Shown in pieces: positions 11,501-26,500 of a DNA stretch of 64,000 bases. The notes under the pieces were generated by a model, which worked only from the letters and a program-made list of their open reading frames with translations, had not been told where the DNA came from and made no database searches. The position numbers were made by a program, and so were the translations under genes. Source of the DNA: Antedon mediterranea. Lineage: Eukaryota > Echinodermata > Crinoidea > Comatulida > Antedonidae. The DNA lies in contig NC_092673.1 in the NCBI RefSeq assembly GCF_964355755.1, forward strand, positions 9,307,001 through 9,371,000, written 5' to 3'. Position 1 is the first letter of the stretch; the number at the start of each line of letters is the position of its first letter.

Positions 11501-14500
11501 ATCATGTTCTAAAATTGATCAAAGCGTAATTTTAAGCATTTTAAAATGTTAATGCGCGATTTTGCACGCAACGCCCTGGTTAAGCGTACCATTTTTAATA
11601 TGTTTACCTTAGTTGATGTATAGTGAATTTTCTTGTTTTAAATTACAGTATTTATTACTGTATAACAATATAAAACATAATACAGGTAATACAGTATATT
11701 ATTCCATTGTAACAATCAAATACAGTAGGCCTATTTAGGACTCATACATTTTGAATTAAATATATGAATTGTGTTTTGCCAGATTGAAATAAACCTATAG
11801 GCTAGTCAAATAATTAATTGTATATTGTACGTTCAGCTCTATGTTATAACATTTTGAGGTGAGTGACAATGGGTGTATAGACTTAGTCGTTCGCATCCAT
11901 CCCATCCACGTTAGATGTGCCACAGCTTTTTCAGCTGCGGTCCTCGGTTGCGGTGTAAAGATTTTTTTTAAAATTACAAATACTACCAGTACGTCTAAAT
12001 AATGATATTAGAGCGTAATAATTGGATTCTAAAAAGTTCATATTTTGGATAATTTTGAGAAAATGGCAAATTTAGCCCTCTTATTTTTCGCTAAAACTTG
12101 ATTACGGCACTATAAGATGATGACGCAACCCACACGTACACCAATCAGTGATATTATTAGAGCGTAATAAGTAATTGAATTCTTAAAAGTCCATAATTTG
12201 GGGTGATTAAAAAAAAAATCTCTGTACTATTGTTTTACCTTCTTTTTTTTTCGCTAAGACTATTACGAAACTCGTGTTTGTCGTATAGCTAAATTCGTGA
12301 ATGTGGGAACCGGTCGTTCCACTGTGGTGTCGTTTGTCAATTTTTTATCTTTATTAATGTTAGTATTGCTACCCATATCGATTGTTATTATCGTTGTTGT
12401 TTTATACTACTATTAATAATAAGAGGCCAGTGGTGGCCACTTGCACCCCAAAATGTGGACTGGAAAAAAAATAAGGCAGGTGTAATTTCTTACAAAGGCA
12501 AAAAAAAAAGATACTGATAGCAGTAATGACAACAACCTAAAATAATAATACTAATAATAATTAACGTTCTATATTTTATTATTAATCATTATTGAATACG
12601 CCCAAGACTTATTCAGTTTGTACATTAATATCTACACTTAGACATAATATAAAATTGCTAGAGGGCGCTTAGTTTTAAACGAACTGAACAATAGAATATC
12701 CCAAAATCCGATTACTGTAGAGTTTCTTTAATTAGTGTTTCGATAATTTCTTTTCGTTTGTACGGTAATATTTAGTATATTTACTTTAAGCATAGTTTAC
12801 TTTAACCATTTGGACTGTTTGCAGGCTTCTTAACACATTTTAAAGAATAAATAAGCGATTTTAAAGGCCGGACCAGTTTTGGCCTAGCCGGACCTGTTTT
12901 AGCGGCTGCTCAGCGCCAAAATTGATCCGACCGGACTAGTTTTAGCGACCAAAATCGATCCGGCCGGACCAATTTTTCCGGACCAATTTTGGCTATACTA
13001 GGCTAGGGCTTCCTACTAGCTAGGCCTCCTAGGTCTACTTAGGCCTAATCCTATACTAGGCTAGGCCTAGGGTAGATGTACCAATTAGCGGTTTGTCCCA
13101 ATTAGGCCTAGGCCTAGCGGTTAATCCATTTATTAATTAATGTAGGCCTAATTTATTATTTATTCACAACTATTGATTATTTTTTACGTTATTAGTACCT
13201 TTAATATATTCTTTCAAAGTTACAATCGTTTATTTTATAATTCCCTAAGCTATTTCATCGCTGGCCATCAAAACAATGAATGACCTCTTGACCCCATGTG
13301 GAAAATTTCACGTCTTTAGCGCGAACTGAAGAAAGGGGGTACCCTCCACTTACATGTAGGCAAGTCACATGTGACGTGATATACCTACAAACTGCATTTC
13401 ACCTGTTACCTGTCGGTGTCCTCCGCTCGAAGCAGATTGGCTGTCATGAATTTCCATTCGTTCCTCAGCTGCGCCTTTCTCACACACTTCTCATAGCTCA
13501 TTTTTGTCCATTCCTTTATGTTGGTTGTCCATGTAAAACGTGGCCTACCTCTGCCTCTTTTCCCGTCTATTTTACCATCTAGTATTTCCCTTTGAAGACT
13601 TTCCTTCCTTATGAGATGACCAAAAAATCTAGCTTTCTTTTCTTGATGGTATAAACTAGATATCTATTAGCTCCCACTCTTCTCAACACCTCTGCATTAC
13701 TAATTCTATCTTTCCATGTGATCTTCATTATGCGCCTGTATACCCACATTACAAATGCTTGAATCCGGTTTATAATATTCGTGTTTAAAGTCCACGTTTC
13801 TGCTGTATATAATAACGTGAACCATACGTAGCATTGTGCTAACTTTCTTCTTGTGCATTTAACAATACCTTAATAAATAAAATACCTCATGGACTACTGG
13901 TAGTCCATTGTACGATTTTCTTACTATTATGGGATGTAGAAGAAAAACCCGCTAATTGGATCAGCCATGTGGCCTGATCCAATTAGCGGTAGGTTTTGTT
14001 TTTAATTAATATTTTTTCATTATTGTCACATTAAATTTTAATATATTTTGTAAATATTCTATTTTTTTCTGACGGGAAAAATAGCAAACAAACTCACTTT
14101 ACACTTTTGTCAATGATCATTCAATCTTTTTATTTTTAAAATAAAAACATATATTTACATATATTTACATTTATTCAATTCTTTAAATAAAACACAGACG
14201 TTAATGTAATGCAAAACAAACTCGTTTTACACTGTTGTCAATGATCATTCAATCTTTTTATTTTTAAAACAAAAACGTATACAAATAGGCCCTATTTACA
14301 TTCATCATTCAAATTGAAACCTTTTTATTTACATCTACAAACATAGAAATTTAATTTATCTACTGTATGTAATTAATCTTTTATTTATTACCAATGTTTA
14401 CCTCTATTTACATCTACAGACGTTATTTAATTTATCTATTTATTTAATCTGTTATTTATTAGCAATATTTACATCACTATCGCATCTAATTACAACAAAT

Positions 14501-17500
14501 CGCGAACATCATTTGATATAACTGCGATCCAGCGTTAAGGAGATCTCGCTGATCGTTAGCCTGCGCGATACTCGTCCCAGAGGCGCAAGAGCGTTCTAGT
14601 GGCACGTCGGTAAGCTTGGCTCTGAAGCCGGTTAACATTCTGACTCTCTTCATGCAGCAGCCCGATTAAGAGGTAGAGTTGAAGTTTTGCTGCAATAAAA
14701 AAAATAATGATATACTACAATTATCATTAGTCCAGGAGTATTAGACAAAAAAAGGGCCAAAGGTAGAAATAAATATGCTAAAGCTGAATTTTTCAGGATA
14801 GGTCCCCAATGTTGTCTGGAACAACATACTAAAAGTCCCCGGGTTTCCCCGTTGTGCTTCAACCTGATTGGGCCATTTTTCAAAATGGCGGCCATCTTAA
14901 CATTATTTACCATATTTTGACAACCAGTAGGTGTAAGTAAACAATTTTGGTGTCAAAATACTCAGAAGACCAATATTTATATTCACTGTAATGGAGAAGT
15001 TTTTAAAAAAATGACCGGAAATGCCTGTTTTGACCTTTGACCATAAATTTGGATTATCTCAATATCTCATCAACGACTGGCCGTAGAGACTTCAAAATTG
15101 TCCCAAATTATTCAGAATGCCCAACTTTCTATTCACTCTAATGAAAGAAAAATACAAAATTCCTTTAGAAACCTTCTATTCTGACCTTTGAACTATTGAC
15201 CTAAGCATATTTTAATTTTATAGACATCTTGGTGATCGATAGGAGTACATAAACGAAATTGGTGTCAAAATACTCAGAAGACCCATATTTATATTCATTA
15301 TAATGGAAAAGTTTTTAAAAAAATGACCGGAAATGCATGTTTTGAACTTTGACCCGAAATTTGGATTATCTCAATATCTCATCAACGACTGGTCGTAGAG
15401 ACTTCAAAGTTGTCCCAAATTATTCGGAATGCCCAACTTTCTACTTTAATGAAAAATACCAAAAACCTTTAGAAACCTTCTATTTTGACCTTTGAACTAT
15501 TGACGTAGGCATATTTATTTTTATAGACATCTTGGTGATCGATAGGATACGAAATTGGTTTCAAAATTTATAACTTTGACCCTAAATTTGGGTTATCTCA
15601 ATACCGCATCAACTGCTGGCCGTAGAGACTTCAAATTTGTCCTAAATTAAGCAGTGTGCCCAACTCTCTATTCACTGTAGTTAAAGAAAAATACTAAAAG
15701 CCTTTAGAAACCACCTATTTTGCCATTTGAACTATTGATCTGGCCAATACAATATTTTATATCATAATTATATAGAAATCTTGGTGATCGATAGGAATAC
15801 ATAAGCGAATTTGTTGTCAAAATATTCCAAAACACCCATGTTTTTTTACCTTTGACTTCAATCACTACATTATAATTTAATAATTCAAGTCCCAAATAGC
15901 ATGATGGACATACCATTCATCATGCCATGAGATGTCAAATTTATCTGAAACAGCCTAGAAAAAATGTCCGATGGACGAATAATAATATTCATCAATGTAG
16001 ATATGAGGCCATAATTTCAGGTATCAAAGGGTCACAATGTGTCATTTGACAAATCACCTAAATAATAAAATACAATATGACACTCTTACAAATCTATCAA
16101 GATGGATTATAAAGAAATTGTCACTGTAAAGTTCTTCAACAGATTTTCATGCCCTTATTTTATTAACCATCATATAGTCCTGAAGTATTTTCGATTTTTA
16201 GAGAATTTTGATTAGAAAAAAAACAGAGAAAATGTTCACATCTTAAAGATAAATACAATAATTCTTTTAAAATTAAATTGCATCATATCAGATAGGAATC
16301 GGAAGTATGACTAGAGCCTAAAATGAGACTTAGACTGAGACCTTGATAAATGGTTGGGTGGGTGACTATGTACAGTGTGCAGTTTTAGACAATTTAAAAA
16401 ATGTTATAAGATAAATTATGTACTCCAGACCTATATACACAAAGAAATGTAATAGTGCAGCTCAATTGAAAAAAAAAACCCCAATTTTACCAATAAGTGT
16501 GTGTCAAATCAACCAGTAGTGGTCTCTGCTATATATTAAATGGCACTGCCGAAGAGGAAACATTTCAGAATTGGTGTAGCTCCAAAGTTTAAACATGGAT
16601 ATTAGCCATATAGAGAAGGCGTGGCATTTTTTGGAGGACTAATTTCTAACCTTAATATTTCAAGAATAAATCAATAATAAAATTTGTTTGGTTACTAATG
16701 AATAAAAGAAGTGAAAACAGGCTAAAGACAGTAAAATGTATCATATATATATAGTTTAAAATTGGGGCTTGGTTTGTCTGTTTAGCATCTGAGCAATTTG
16801 GAATGAATTTTACCTCTCATGGCAATGGCCATACTGATGAATTGTTAGATTCTGTCTATCTTTATGTCAACTTAAATTTAACTTTTTGCATCTAAGCCCT
16901 CCCTCTGGAGAGCACGGGCTATTGTCGGTTTATACAGGTAAGCTAGGCATGAAATAAGACTAATTCTCATTAAAATGTAATGATTAAGGTCAAAGGTCAA
17001 AACACTTTCAATCGCATTTAGTACATTATTTCTATAAGAGTAAACAGAAACATGGGTGTTTTGGAGTATTTTGAAACCAAATTATTCCTATCGATCACCA
17101 AGATTTCTATACAATTTTGGTATAAAATATGACCAGATCAAGGGTTCAAAGGTCGAAATAGAAGGTTTCTAAAGGAATTTGGTATTTTTCTTTCATTAAA
17201 GTGAATAGAAAGTTGGGCATTCCGCATAATTTGGGACAACTTTGAAGTCTTTACGGCCAGTCGTTGATGAGATATTGAGATAATCCAAATTTAGGGTCAA
17301 AGTTCAAAACATGCATTTCCTGTAATTTTTTTAAAAACTTTTCCATTATAATGAATATAAATATGTGTCTTCTGAGTATTTTGACACCAATTTCGCTTGT
17401 GTACTCCTATCGATCACCAAGATGTCTATAAAATTAAAATATGTCTAGGTCAATAGTTCAAAGGTCAAAATAGAAGGTTTCTAAAGGAATTTGGTATTTT

Positions 17501-20500
17501 TCTTTCATTAAAGTGAATAGAAAGTTGGGCATTCTGAATAATTTGGGACAACATTGAAGTCTCTAAGGCCAGTCGTTGATGAGATATTGAGATAATCAAA
17601 ATTTAGCGTCAAAGGTCAAAACAGGCATTTCTGACCATTTTTTGTTAAACTTTTTCATTACAGTGAATATAAACATTGGTCTTCTGAGTATTTTGACACC
17701 AAGATTGTTTACTTACACCTACTGGTTGTCAGCATATGGTAAATAATTTTAAGATGGCCGCCATTTTGAAAAATGGCCAAATCGGGTTGAAGCACAACGG
17801 GGAAACCCGGGGACTTTTAGTATGTTGTTTCAGACAACATTAGGGACCTATCCTGAAAAATTCAGCTTTAGCATATTTATTTCTACCTCAAAATCTAATA
17901 CTCCTGGACTACATGAGCTAATTGATTGATTTGATTGATTTTATTCGATATTCATACACAAAAGTTAAAATATACAATGTACAAAAAGAATACCAGGATA
18001 ACCCATTAAGTCGACAAAAAAAGTAAACTTATTTCCAATGGGGTCCAATCCGTATTAACTGAAAAAGTGAGTGGTTGGGCCTAGTACAATATATCATTAA
18101 GTTGGACACAGTAAAAATGGAAAAACAAGAAAATACATATAAGACAAGATAACATAAAAAAACAATATTAAAAAATAACTTAATTAAACTGATATTCCAA
18201 GCTGTTCATTATTAAAATATTTTGTTTTATTTTGAAGGTTGCATTATTTTGTATTGATTTGAGTGAATTGTTCCAGTCCAGTATGATTTTTGGCATTTTT
18301 GACCTTTGACCTACATATCATATAACTCCGTAACTAACAGTTGGACAAACTTTAAATAGGGCTCAAATTAATCTGAAGGTGTATGTTTCTATTCAGTCTA
18401 ATAAGAACTTTTTCACGAAAATGACCCAAAATGTTGTTATTGACCTTTGACCTGTACAGGTAAATACACATTCCTACAATCTCAAAAACTATTGGCCGTA
18501 AAAGGTTTTTTTTTGTGAAATCGTTCGAAAAATTTACATTTATATGTTTTATAATAACAACATTTATAGAAATGTAAAAGAATTCAATTTATGATCACTA
18601 AATTTGTAATTTATTAACATCACTAGCATTTGTTATAATATTAAAATGTGTTATATTTGGTGATTTTAAGCACTTCACATGAATTTATTAGAATTAGGTG
18701 TATTTAAATATAAAGTTTTATTTTTTGGATATAAAGAAAATTTAATTATCTATCAAATAAGACCATTTTCAAATTAATATGGCTAAAACTTAATTAGATA
18801 CAGGCAAAAAGGTGTATTTTTACTTGTGTGAACAGCGCCCTCAATCTTCATTTCTTCCCTCAAAATATCACATTTTTATGTGGTTTCATAAACTTAGCAG
18901 GTTGTAACTTTTTAAAAGATTTGTTGCCAGTGACGTGTAACTTACATATCCCTTCTATCATATACTATAAAGTAAAGTTTCTGAGATAAAATGAAAAAAA
19001 TATTTTTATAGCTCGATATTTTTCTTGAGGTTATTACATGGTATGGTACACGCTAAAAAAGATTTTGATTTTGTGCTAAAAATCCATCTTTTTAGTCCAC
19101 TACAAACAATCTTGTACAGACATTCTTACACAAACAGCATTTTATTGGAAAGATAATGATAATATCTATCCAATAAAATATGAATTTTGTGTATTAATAT
19201 CTGCTAGATAGCTTTTATTAAACAAAAAAGATGGACTTTTAGCTCAAAATTAAAATAATTTTTTGGTGTATATCATTTAATAACCTCAACAAAAATATCA
19301 AGCCATCAGAATTTTTGTCTCAATTTGTTCAGAAACTGACCTAGTACGTTATAAAAGTGGTATGTAAATTAAAGGTTACTGTAAAAAATCTTTAAAACAA
19401 AGTTATAAGCAGTTAAGGTTATGAAACCAGATAAAAATGCCACATTTTTATCTGGTTTCATAACCTTAACTGCTTATAACTTTGTTTTAAAGATTTTTTA
19501 CAGTAACCTTTAATTTACATACCACTTTTATAACGTACTAGGTCAGTTTCTGAACAAATTGAGACAAAAATTCTGATGGCTTGATATTTTTGTTGAGGTT
19601 ATTATTTATTAAATGATATACACCAAAAAATTATTTTAATTTTGAGCTAAAAGTCCATCTTTTTTGTTTAATAAAAGCTATCTAGCAGATATTAATACAC
19701 AAAATTCATATTTTATTGGATAGATATTATCATTATCTTTCCAATAAAATGCTGTTTGTGTAAGAATGTCTGTACAAGATTGTTTGTAGTGGACTAAAAA
19801 GATGGATTTTTAGCACAAAATCAAAATCTTTTTTAGCGTGTACCATACCATGTAATAACCTCAAGAAAAATATCGAGCTATAAAAATATTTTTTTCATTT
19901 TATCTCAGAAACTTTACTTTATAGTATATGATAGAAGGGATATGTAAGTTACACGTCACTGGCAACAAATCTTTTAAAAAGTTACAACCTGCTAAGTTTA
20001 TGAAACCACATAAAAATGTGATATTTTGAGGGAAGAAATGAAGATTGAGGGCGCTGTTCACACAAGTAAAAATACACCTTTTTGCCTGTATCTAATTAAG
20101 TTTTAGCCATATTAATTTGAAAATGGTCTTATTTGATAGATAATTAAATTTTCTTTATATCCAAAAAATAAAACTTTATATTTAAATACACCTAATTCTA
20201 ATAAATTCATGTGAAGTGCTTAAAATCACCAAATATAACACATTTTAATATTATAACAAATGCTAGTGATGTTAATAAATTACAAATTTAGTGATCATAA
20301 ATTGAATTCTTTTACATTTCTATAAATGTTGTTATTATAAAACATATAAATGTAAATTTTTCGAACGATTTCACAAAAAAAAACCTTTTACGGCCAATAG
20401 TTTTTGAGATTGTAGGAATGTGTATTTACCTGTACAGGTCAAAGGTCAATAACAACATTTTGGGTCATTTTCGTGAAAAAGTTCTTATTAGACTGAATAG

Positions 20501-23500
20501 AAACATACACCTTCAGATTAATTTGAGCCCTATTTAAAGTTTGTCCAACTGTTAGTTACGGAGTTATATGATATGTAGGTCAAAGGTCAAAAATGCCAAA
20601 AATCATACTGGACTGGAACAATTCACTCAAATCAATACAAAATAATGCAACCTTCAAAATAAAACAAAATATTTTAATAATGAACAGCTTGGAATATCAG
20701 TTTAATTAAGTTATTTTTTAATATTGTTTTTTTATGTTATCTTGTCTTATATGTATTTTCTTGTTTTTCCATTTTTACTGTGTCCAACTTAATGATATAT
20801 TGTACTAGGCCCAACCACTCACTTTTTCAGTTAATACGGATTGGACCCCATTGGAAATAAGTTTACTTTTTTTGTCGACTTAATGGGTTATCCTGGTATT
20901 CTTTTTGTACATTGTATATTTTAACTTTTGTGTATGAATATCGAATAAAATCAATCAAATCAATCAATTAGCTCATGTAGTCCAGGAGTATTAGATTTTG
21001 AGGTAGAAATAAATATGCTAAAGCTGAATTTTTCAGGATAGGTCCCTAATGTTGTCTGAAACAACATACTAAAAGTCCCCGGGTTTCCCCGTTGTGCTTC
21101 AACCCGATTTGGCCATTTTTCAAAATGGCGGCCATCTTAAAATTATTTACCATATGCTGACAACCAGTAGGTGTAAGTAAACAATCTTGGTGTCAAAATA
21201 CTCAGAAGACCAATGTTTATATTCACTGTAATGAAAAAGTTTAACAAAAAATGGTCAGAAATGCCTGTTTTGACCTTTGACCATAAATTTGGATTATCTC
21301 AATATCTCATCAACGACTGGCCGTAGAGACTTCAAAATTGTCCCAAATTATTCAGAATGCCCAACTTTCTATTCACTCTAATGAAAGAAAAATACAAAAT
21401 TCCTTTAGAAACCTTCTATTCTGACCTTTGAACTATTGACCTAAGCATATTTTAATTTTATAGACATCTTGGTGATCGATAGGAGTACATAAACGAAATT
21501 GGTGTCAAAATACTCAGAAGACCCATATTTATATTCATTATAATGGAAAAGTTTTTAAAAAAATGACCGGAAATGCATGTTTTGAACTTTGACCCGAAAT
21601 TTGGATTATCTCAATATCTCATCAACGACTGGTCGTAGAGACTTCAAAGTTGTCCCAAATTATTCGGAATGCCCAACTTTCTACTTTAATGAAAAATACC
21701 AAAAACCTTTAGAAACCTTCTATTTTGACCTTTGAACTATTGACGTAGGCATATTTATTTTTATAGACATCTTGGTGATCGATAGGATACGAAATTGGTT
21801 TCAAAATTTATAACTTTGACCCTAAATTTGGGTTATCTCAATACCGCATCAACTGCTGGCCGTAGAGACTTCAAATTTGTCCTAAATTAAGCAGTGTGCC
21901 CAACTCTCTATTCACTGTAGTTAAAGAAAAATACTAAAAGCCTTTAGAAACCACCTATTTTGCCATTTGAACTATTGATCTGGCCAATACAATATTTTTG
22001 GGGGAAAATGAAGTTTGAGTTTAGTACTTTTGATTCTACGGCCCATTAATTCCACAGAAAACTCTTTAACTTTGTTAAGCTTCGCTCTGCTACCAAAGAT
22101 GATACTTTCGGTTTTGCCAACATGTAAAGATAATTTGTTTTCAGTTAACCAGTCCTGGCACTTAGCTAGGACAGTACTTAATTTATGAGCGATTTTGGTG
22201 GCATCGTGATGAGAATACAGAATCGTAGAATCATCAGCATATAGCAATAATTGAACATCAGAATCAATACAAGAAGCAATATCATTTAAATAACATAGAA
22301 AAAGAATAGGGCCCAAGATGCTACCTTGCGGTACACCATGAGTAACTATAAGAGGTTCAGAGCAGGTACCATTCACACTGACAACTTGTGTACGATTAGC
22401 GAGATAAGATTGAAACCAGTCAGTACACTTAAAACCCATGCATTTTAGCTTGTTAATTCAAATCACATGATCGACGGTATCGAAAGCTTTTTGTAAGTCA
22501 ATTAGAACCATTCCAGTAAGAAGGCCTTTGGACTTATTGTTTTTTAAACCGTCGATGAGATTTATGAGGTTGCTTTCAGTTGAATGGGCCTGCCGAAAAC
22601 CGGATTGATAGGCATAATGTATATTATTGTTGGAAAGATACCTTTCAACTAAGTTAACACCATAATACATAATATTATAATTAAAAAGTAATTTTCTTAC
22701 CACGTCATCCTTTTCGACTCAGTCTGTTGTGATACCCCTCAAGGTCGTTGTTGGTCCTCGTTGCTTGCCCAAAAACAGACCAATCTTGAGGGGTAAACGT
22801 GTCGACCCATGTCCGCTGCAAATACAGTTAATAGCTGGCGGATATCTACGTTGTCCCCAACGTTCCTCTGTAGATGGTTAAATGTGGGAGGAATGTGCTC
22901 GGCCGGCAATAGCGGCAATTCCATTAACTGTCTCGGTAACTGTAAAGAGATAAACAAAAAATAGCATATGTAAACACGAAACACGACATGAACGTTTTCA
23001 GATTAAAATAAAGGGGGTTAGGGGGTATCTTTTACATTTACGCCGTACTGGACGCACAAAATAAAGGAATCTTTTGGTAATTCAATCTGTCAACGTGGTA
23101 TAACCTGAAATTATATTACGTACCTCGTGTGTGCCGTTGTCGTTGAAATGAAAACCGCCTGTAGTGTAAATCAAAAAAATTAAGATATGCACACAATTTC
23201 GATAGGCAAATAAACAAAAGTTAAATATTAAGTGTACCTTTGTGAAATGAAATAAGCAACCTGTCATTGTCAACAGGTTTATAAATTCGAAAGAGTTAAA
23301 TCTGACAGTTAAGTCTATTCAATCCTACAATAGCATCCATTTTCATAATGCTTTATGCAAAATTGATGCGCTTTACACCACGAACGATATTGTTGAACCT
23401 TGACCATAATTGACACGCGACCGAAATGAAACGCAACCGAGATGCTGTAATTAATATTATCTAAGGCTAAATCTTAGGTCTTGGGTCTTAGCTTTCGTGG

Positions 23501-26500
23501 TCTTAGGTTTCGTGACACCCAACTAGGCTACGTGATGTGGTTTAAAAAAATGGAAATTAAATTAAAATTTTATTAATCCTAGCTAGCCTAGACTAGTACT
23601 AGGCCTAGGATATTAAATAGAGGAAAGTGAAAGAATCATTTTAAAACAAAAATTTGGATAACTATTACTAAAGATATCCCAATATCAAGTGTCATCTAGG
23701 CCTACTGTAGGCCTAATGGTTTTTTTTTAGGTCAACATTTATTAGTTTCCATCAATGGTACAGCAATACAATAACAAGAGTGGTAATTTATAATGAGATA
23801 CAAATACAAAAATACCATTATAATAGAGGATCTTGCAAGAAGAGATTTCTTGTCACGCAAGACCCATACACGAAAAGAAAAAAATACATTTCTATATAAT
23901 TATATACCGGTAAAATAAAAAATGTCATGACAAAAACAGTTTGAAGGTCTAGTTTGAGTACAATGATAATAAATGATTTTTAAGTTTTTTGTGAAAAGTT
24001 GAGAGAGAGGAAGAGTTAACAATACTAGTATCTAATTGATTCCAAATTAAAGGGCCAGAAACATAATTAAATTGGGAAGAACTAGTTAATCTTACAAAAA
24101 GAATAGTTAACTGAAACCTATGAACAGTACTTCTTATGGTTCCAGGACGATTCGGCCCTGAGACGATTCGGCCCAGGACTATTCGGCCCACATTTAGACA
24201 AAACCAATGATTGTTAATTATAATGTTATACAGTTTTTTTTTTTGGTTTTTATCAAAGGTGTTTGAACTAAAAATTATGTATTTAAATGTAAATAAATGA
24301 TACCGTCGTGTTTACAAACGGTATCATTTTGTGTAGGGTTTAATCAAGTTTTTTTCCGTGGAATTTTTTGTTTTGTTTGCTAGGCTAGATTGAGGACGAA
24401 AAACGAATTCTCGGCCAACATAGAGTAGTAGAGAAACAAATGAATAGGCCTAAAGAAAAACAACATACATTATTTAAACATTAATTAAAATTCTTGTCAA
24501 AGTCAATAAGTTTGAGTGGGATGAATTGTCTCAGAGCCAAATCGTCCCGTTACCCTTCTTTTACCTTGATTTACCTTGACCTTTAGACTATAAACCTGTT
24601 AAGGTTTGTGAGTCCCTCTTTGAACATCTTGGTAATATATGGCTCAAACTTTAGGTTGTGGGTGTTTCAAGATGGGTTTTAAAATTATTGATAGAGGATG
24701 CATTTACTATACCCTTTTTACACAGCCAGTAAAAATGCAGAGTTGATCCGGAATTGTATAACCCAAGTCGTACCTGGGACGCAAAATGCGGAAATGTAGG
24801 CTGGTGTAAACGACGTAAAAAGTTACCTGGGTCGCTAAACCACCCAGGTAAGTGATGCGGAGTGTATTCAGCATCAAGTCAACCCGGGACACACCTGGGA
24901 TGAACCCAATTCGTGTCTGTATTGCCATAAAACAAAATTTTTGGAGGTATAATGAGCTGACTGTTACTACAGGGTGTCTCTTCATGCGTGAGAGGGCGAT
25001 ATTTTGTGTAAATACACGCAACCCATGTCATTCCCGGGTTAATGAATCAGGTGTGAACAGGAAATTTATCCAGACACGACACAGGTTTGTTATAAGCTCG
25101 GCAGTGTAAAAGGGGTATTAGATTAATACCATGGTTAAAATCAGCAGTGTTAAATAAATTAATCATGGGAGAAGAAAGATTGTTAGAAAACTATTGAAAG
25201 GCATGAAAAGAGGCAATTTGCAATTTATGTAACCTCATGTATCTATCCTAGGCTAGGCCCAACAAGCAGGGACTGGTACCACCACTAAAGCGTGGTTCCC
25301 ATTGCTAACTGTCTAACTTTGCTTGTCATTGGTTAAAACGCTTGCATTGCGTTTACATCCTTGCGTTACGTTCTAAGCGCTAATGATTATTAAATTGTAA
25401 CCAAATTAACTTAATATTTTAATATCTTGCAAAACCGTAAATCAAATAAAAAACCGTGTTAACTTGTTTTTTCAGTCAGTAAATATAAATAAAAAACTTA
25501 TTGGACTTGAAAAAACCCACCGAAAACTAAATTAAAAATTAGAAAACTAGATAAAAAATATCACAATAACACTTTTTTAGAGAATATGCAGCAAAAGTAG
25601 TTCTGTTATGGGGATACCCCCAACATCGCGATGTGTCATAGGTGTCGTATCACAAATCATATTTATGTTAAAACAGTGCCCCTATAGTTTCTGGTCCTAG
25701 CTAGTTATAGGACTTGTACTAGTAGGCTGCCTACTGTAGGCCTAGGGATATGACCGGTTGGGCCGCCGTTGATGCGTCTTTTACAACATTTTGTGTATTG
25801 ATTACATACACTTCCACTGATGAAGGGCTATAGTGTTGCCCGAAAGCTCTGCTAGATTTTCTGGCTGTTTTACTTTATTGTTTTGATTTAGCTTTACGCT
25901 TTTCTTTTTGTATCTTCATTGAGATCCATGCACTGATACCCACAGCATTGTCATTTTTTCAGTAATTTGCCTTTGGATTTACATGCAGTATATAAGTACA
26001 CAGGGTAGCCTCGTAGTAGGAAATTAAGCGCTCGTGGTTAAAATGTTATAAAAATAAATAATATATGTTACCTGATCCGGCAAAACCCTACTTTTGTCGA
26101 GAATTTTCATTTATATTTTTTATATAGGCCCTATTTGGATTATTTGAATCATAAAACTAAATTTTATAAACTTACAAATCATTCAATTAGTTGAAGAAAA
26201 TCGCGTTTGAAGTTTGCAATGAAATTCTTTTTGATACGCGCTGTAGCAACACGGTGGATATGTAAATGTAAAATCCCACGTTATACATTATACATTTGGA
26301 CATAATACATTAACTAGATTTAATTCGTCACTATGATGAATTATACTTATAGGTTATATGCATTGATTTAAATAAAGTTAATTTTTTGATTTTATATTGA
26401 TTTTGTCATGATATTTAATTATTTATTATATGAAAGGTAGGATCTTGGTAGCGCAAATACAATAGCCGGTATCACTGCACATTGAGTCACTTAAATTTAA

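Larger units (their letters stand above)
8936..12993. mobile_element. About 4-kb element with GGTCCGG-rich terminal inverted repeats
   Basis: Left end 8936-9170 and right end about 12715-12993 are inverted copies. They share AACAGGTCCGGCTAGGCCAA, GGTCGGATCGATTTTGGC-like words and an inner block with ACCATTTGGACT and TTACCGTACAAACG-like sequence. The ends carry several GGTCCGG motifs each. The interior holds a LINE endonuclease relic and a short tandem repeat, but no transposase I can name. The superfamily is not assigned. Confidence 0.65.
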
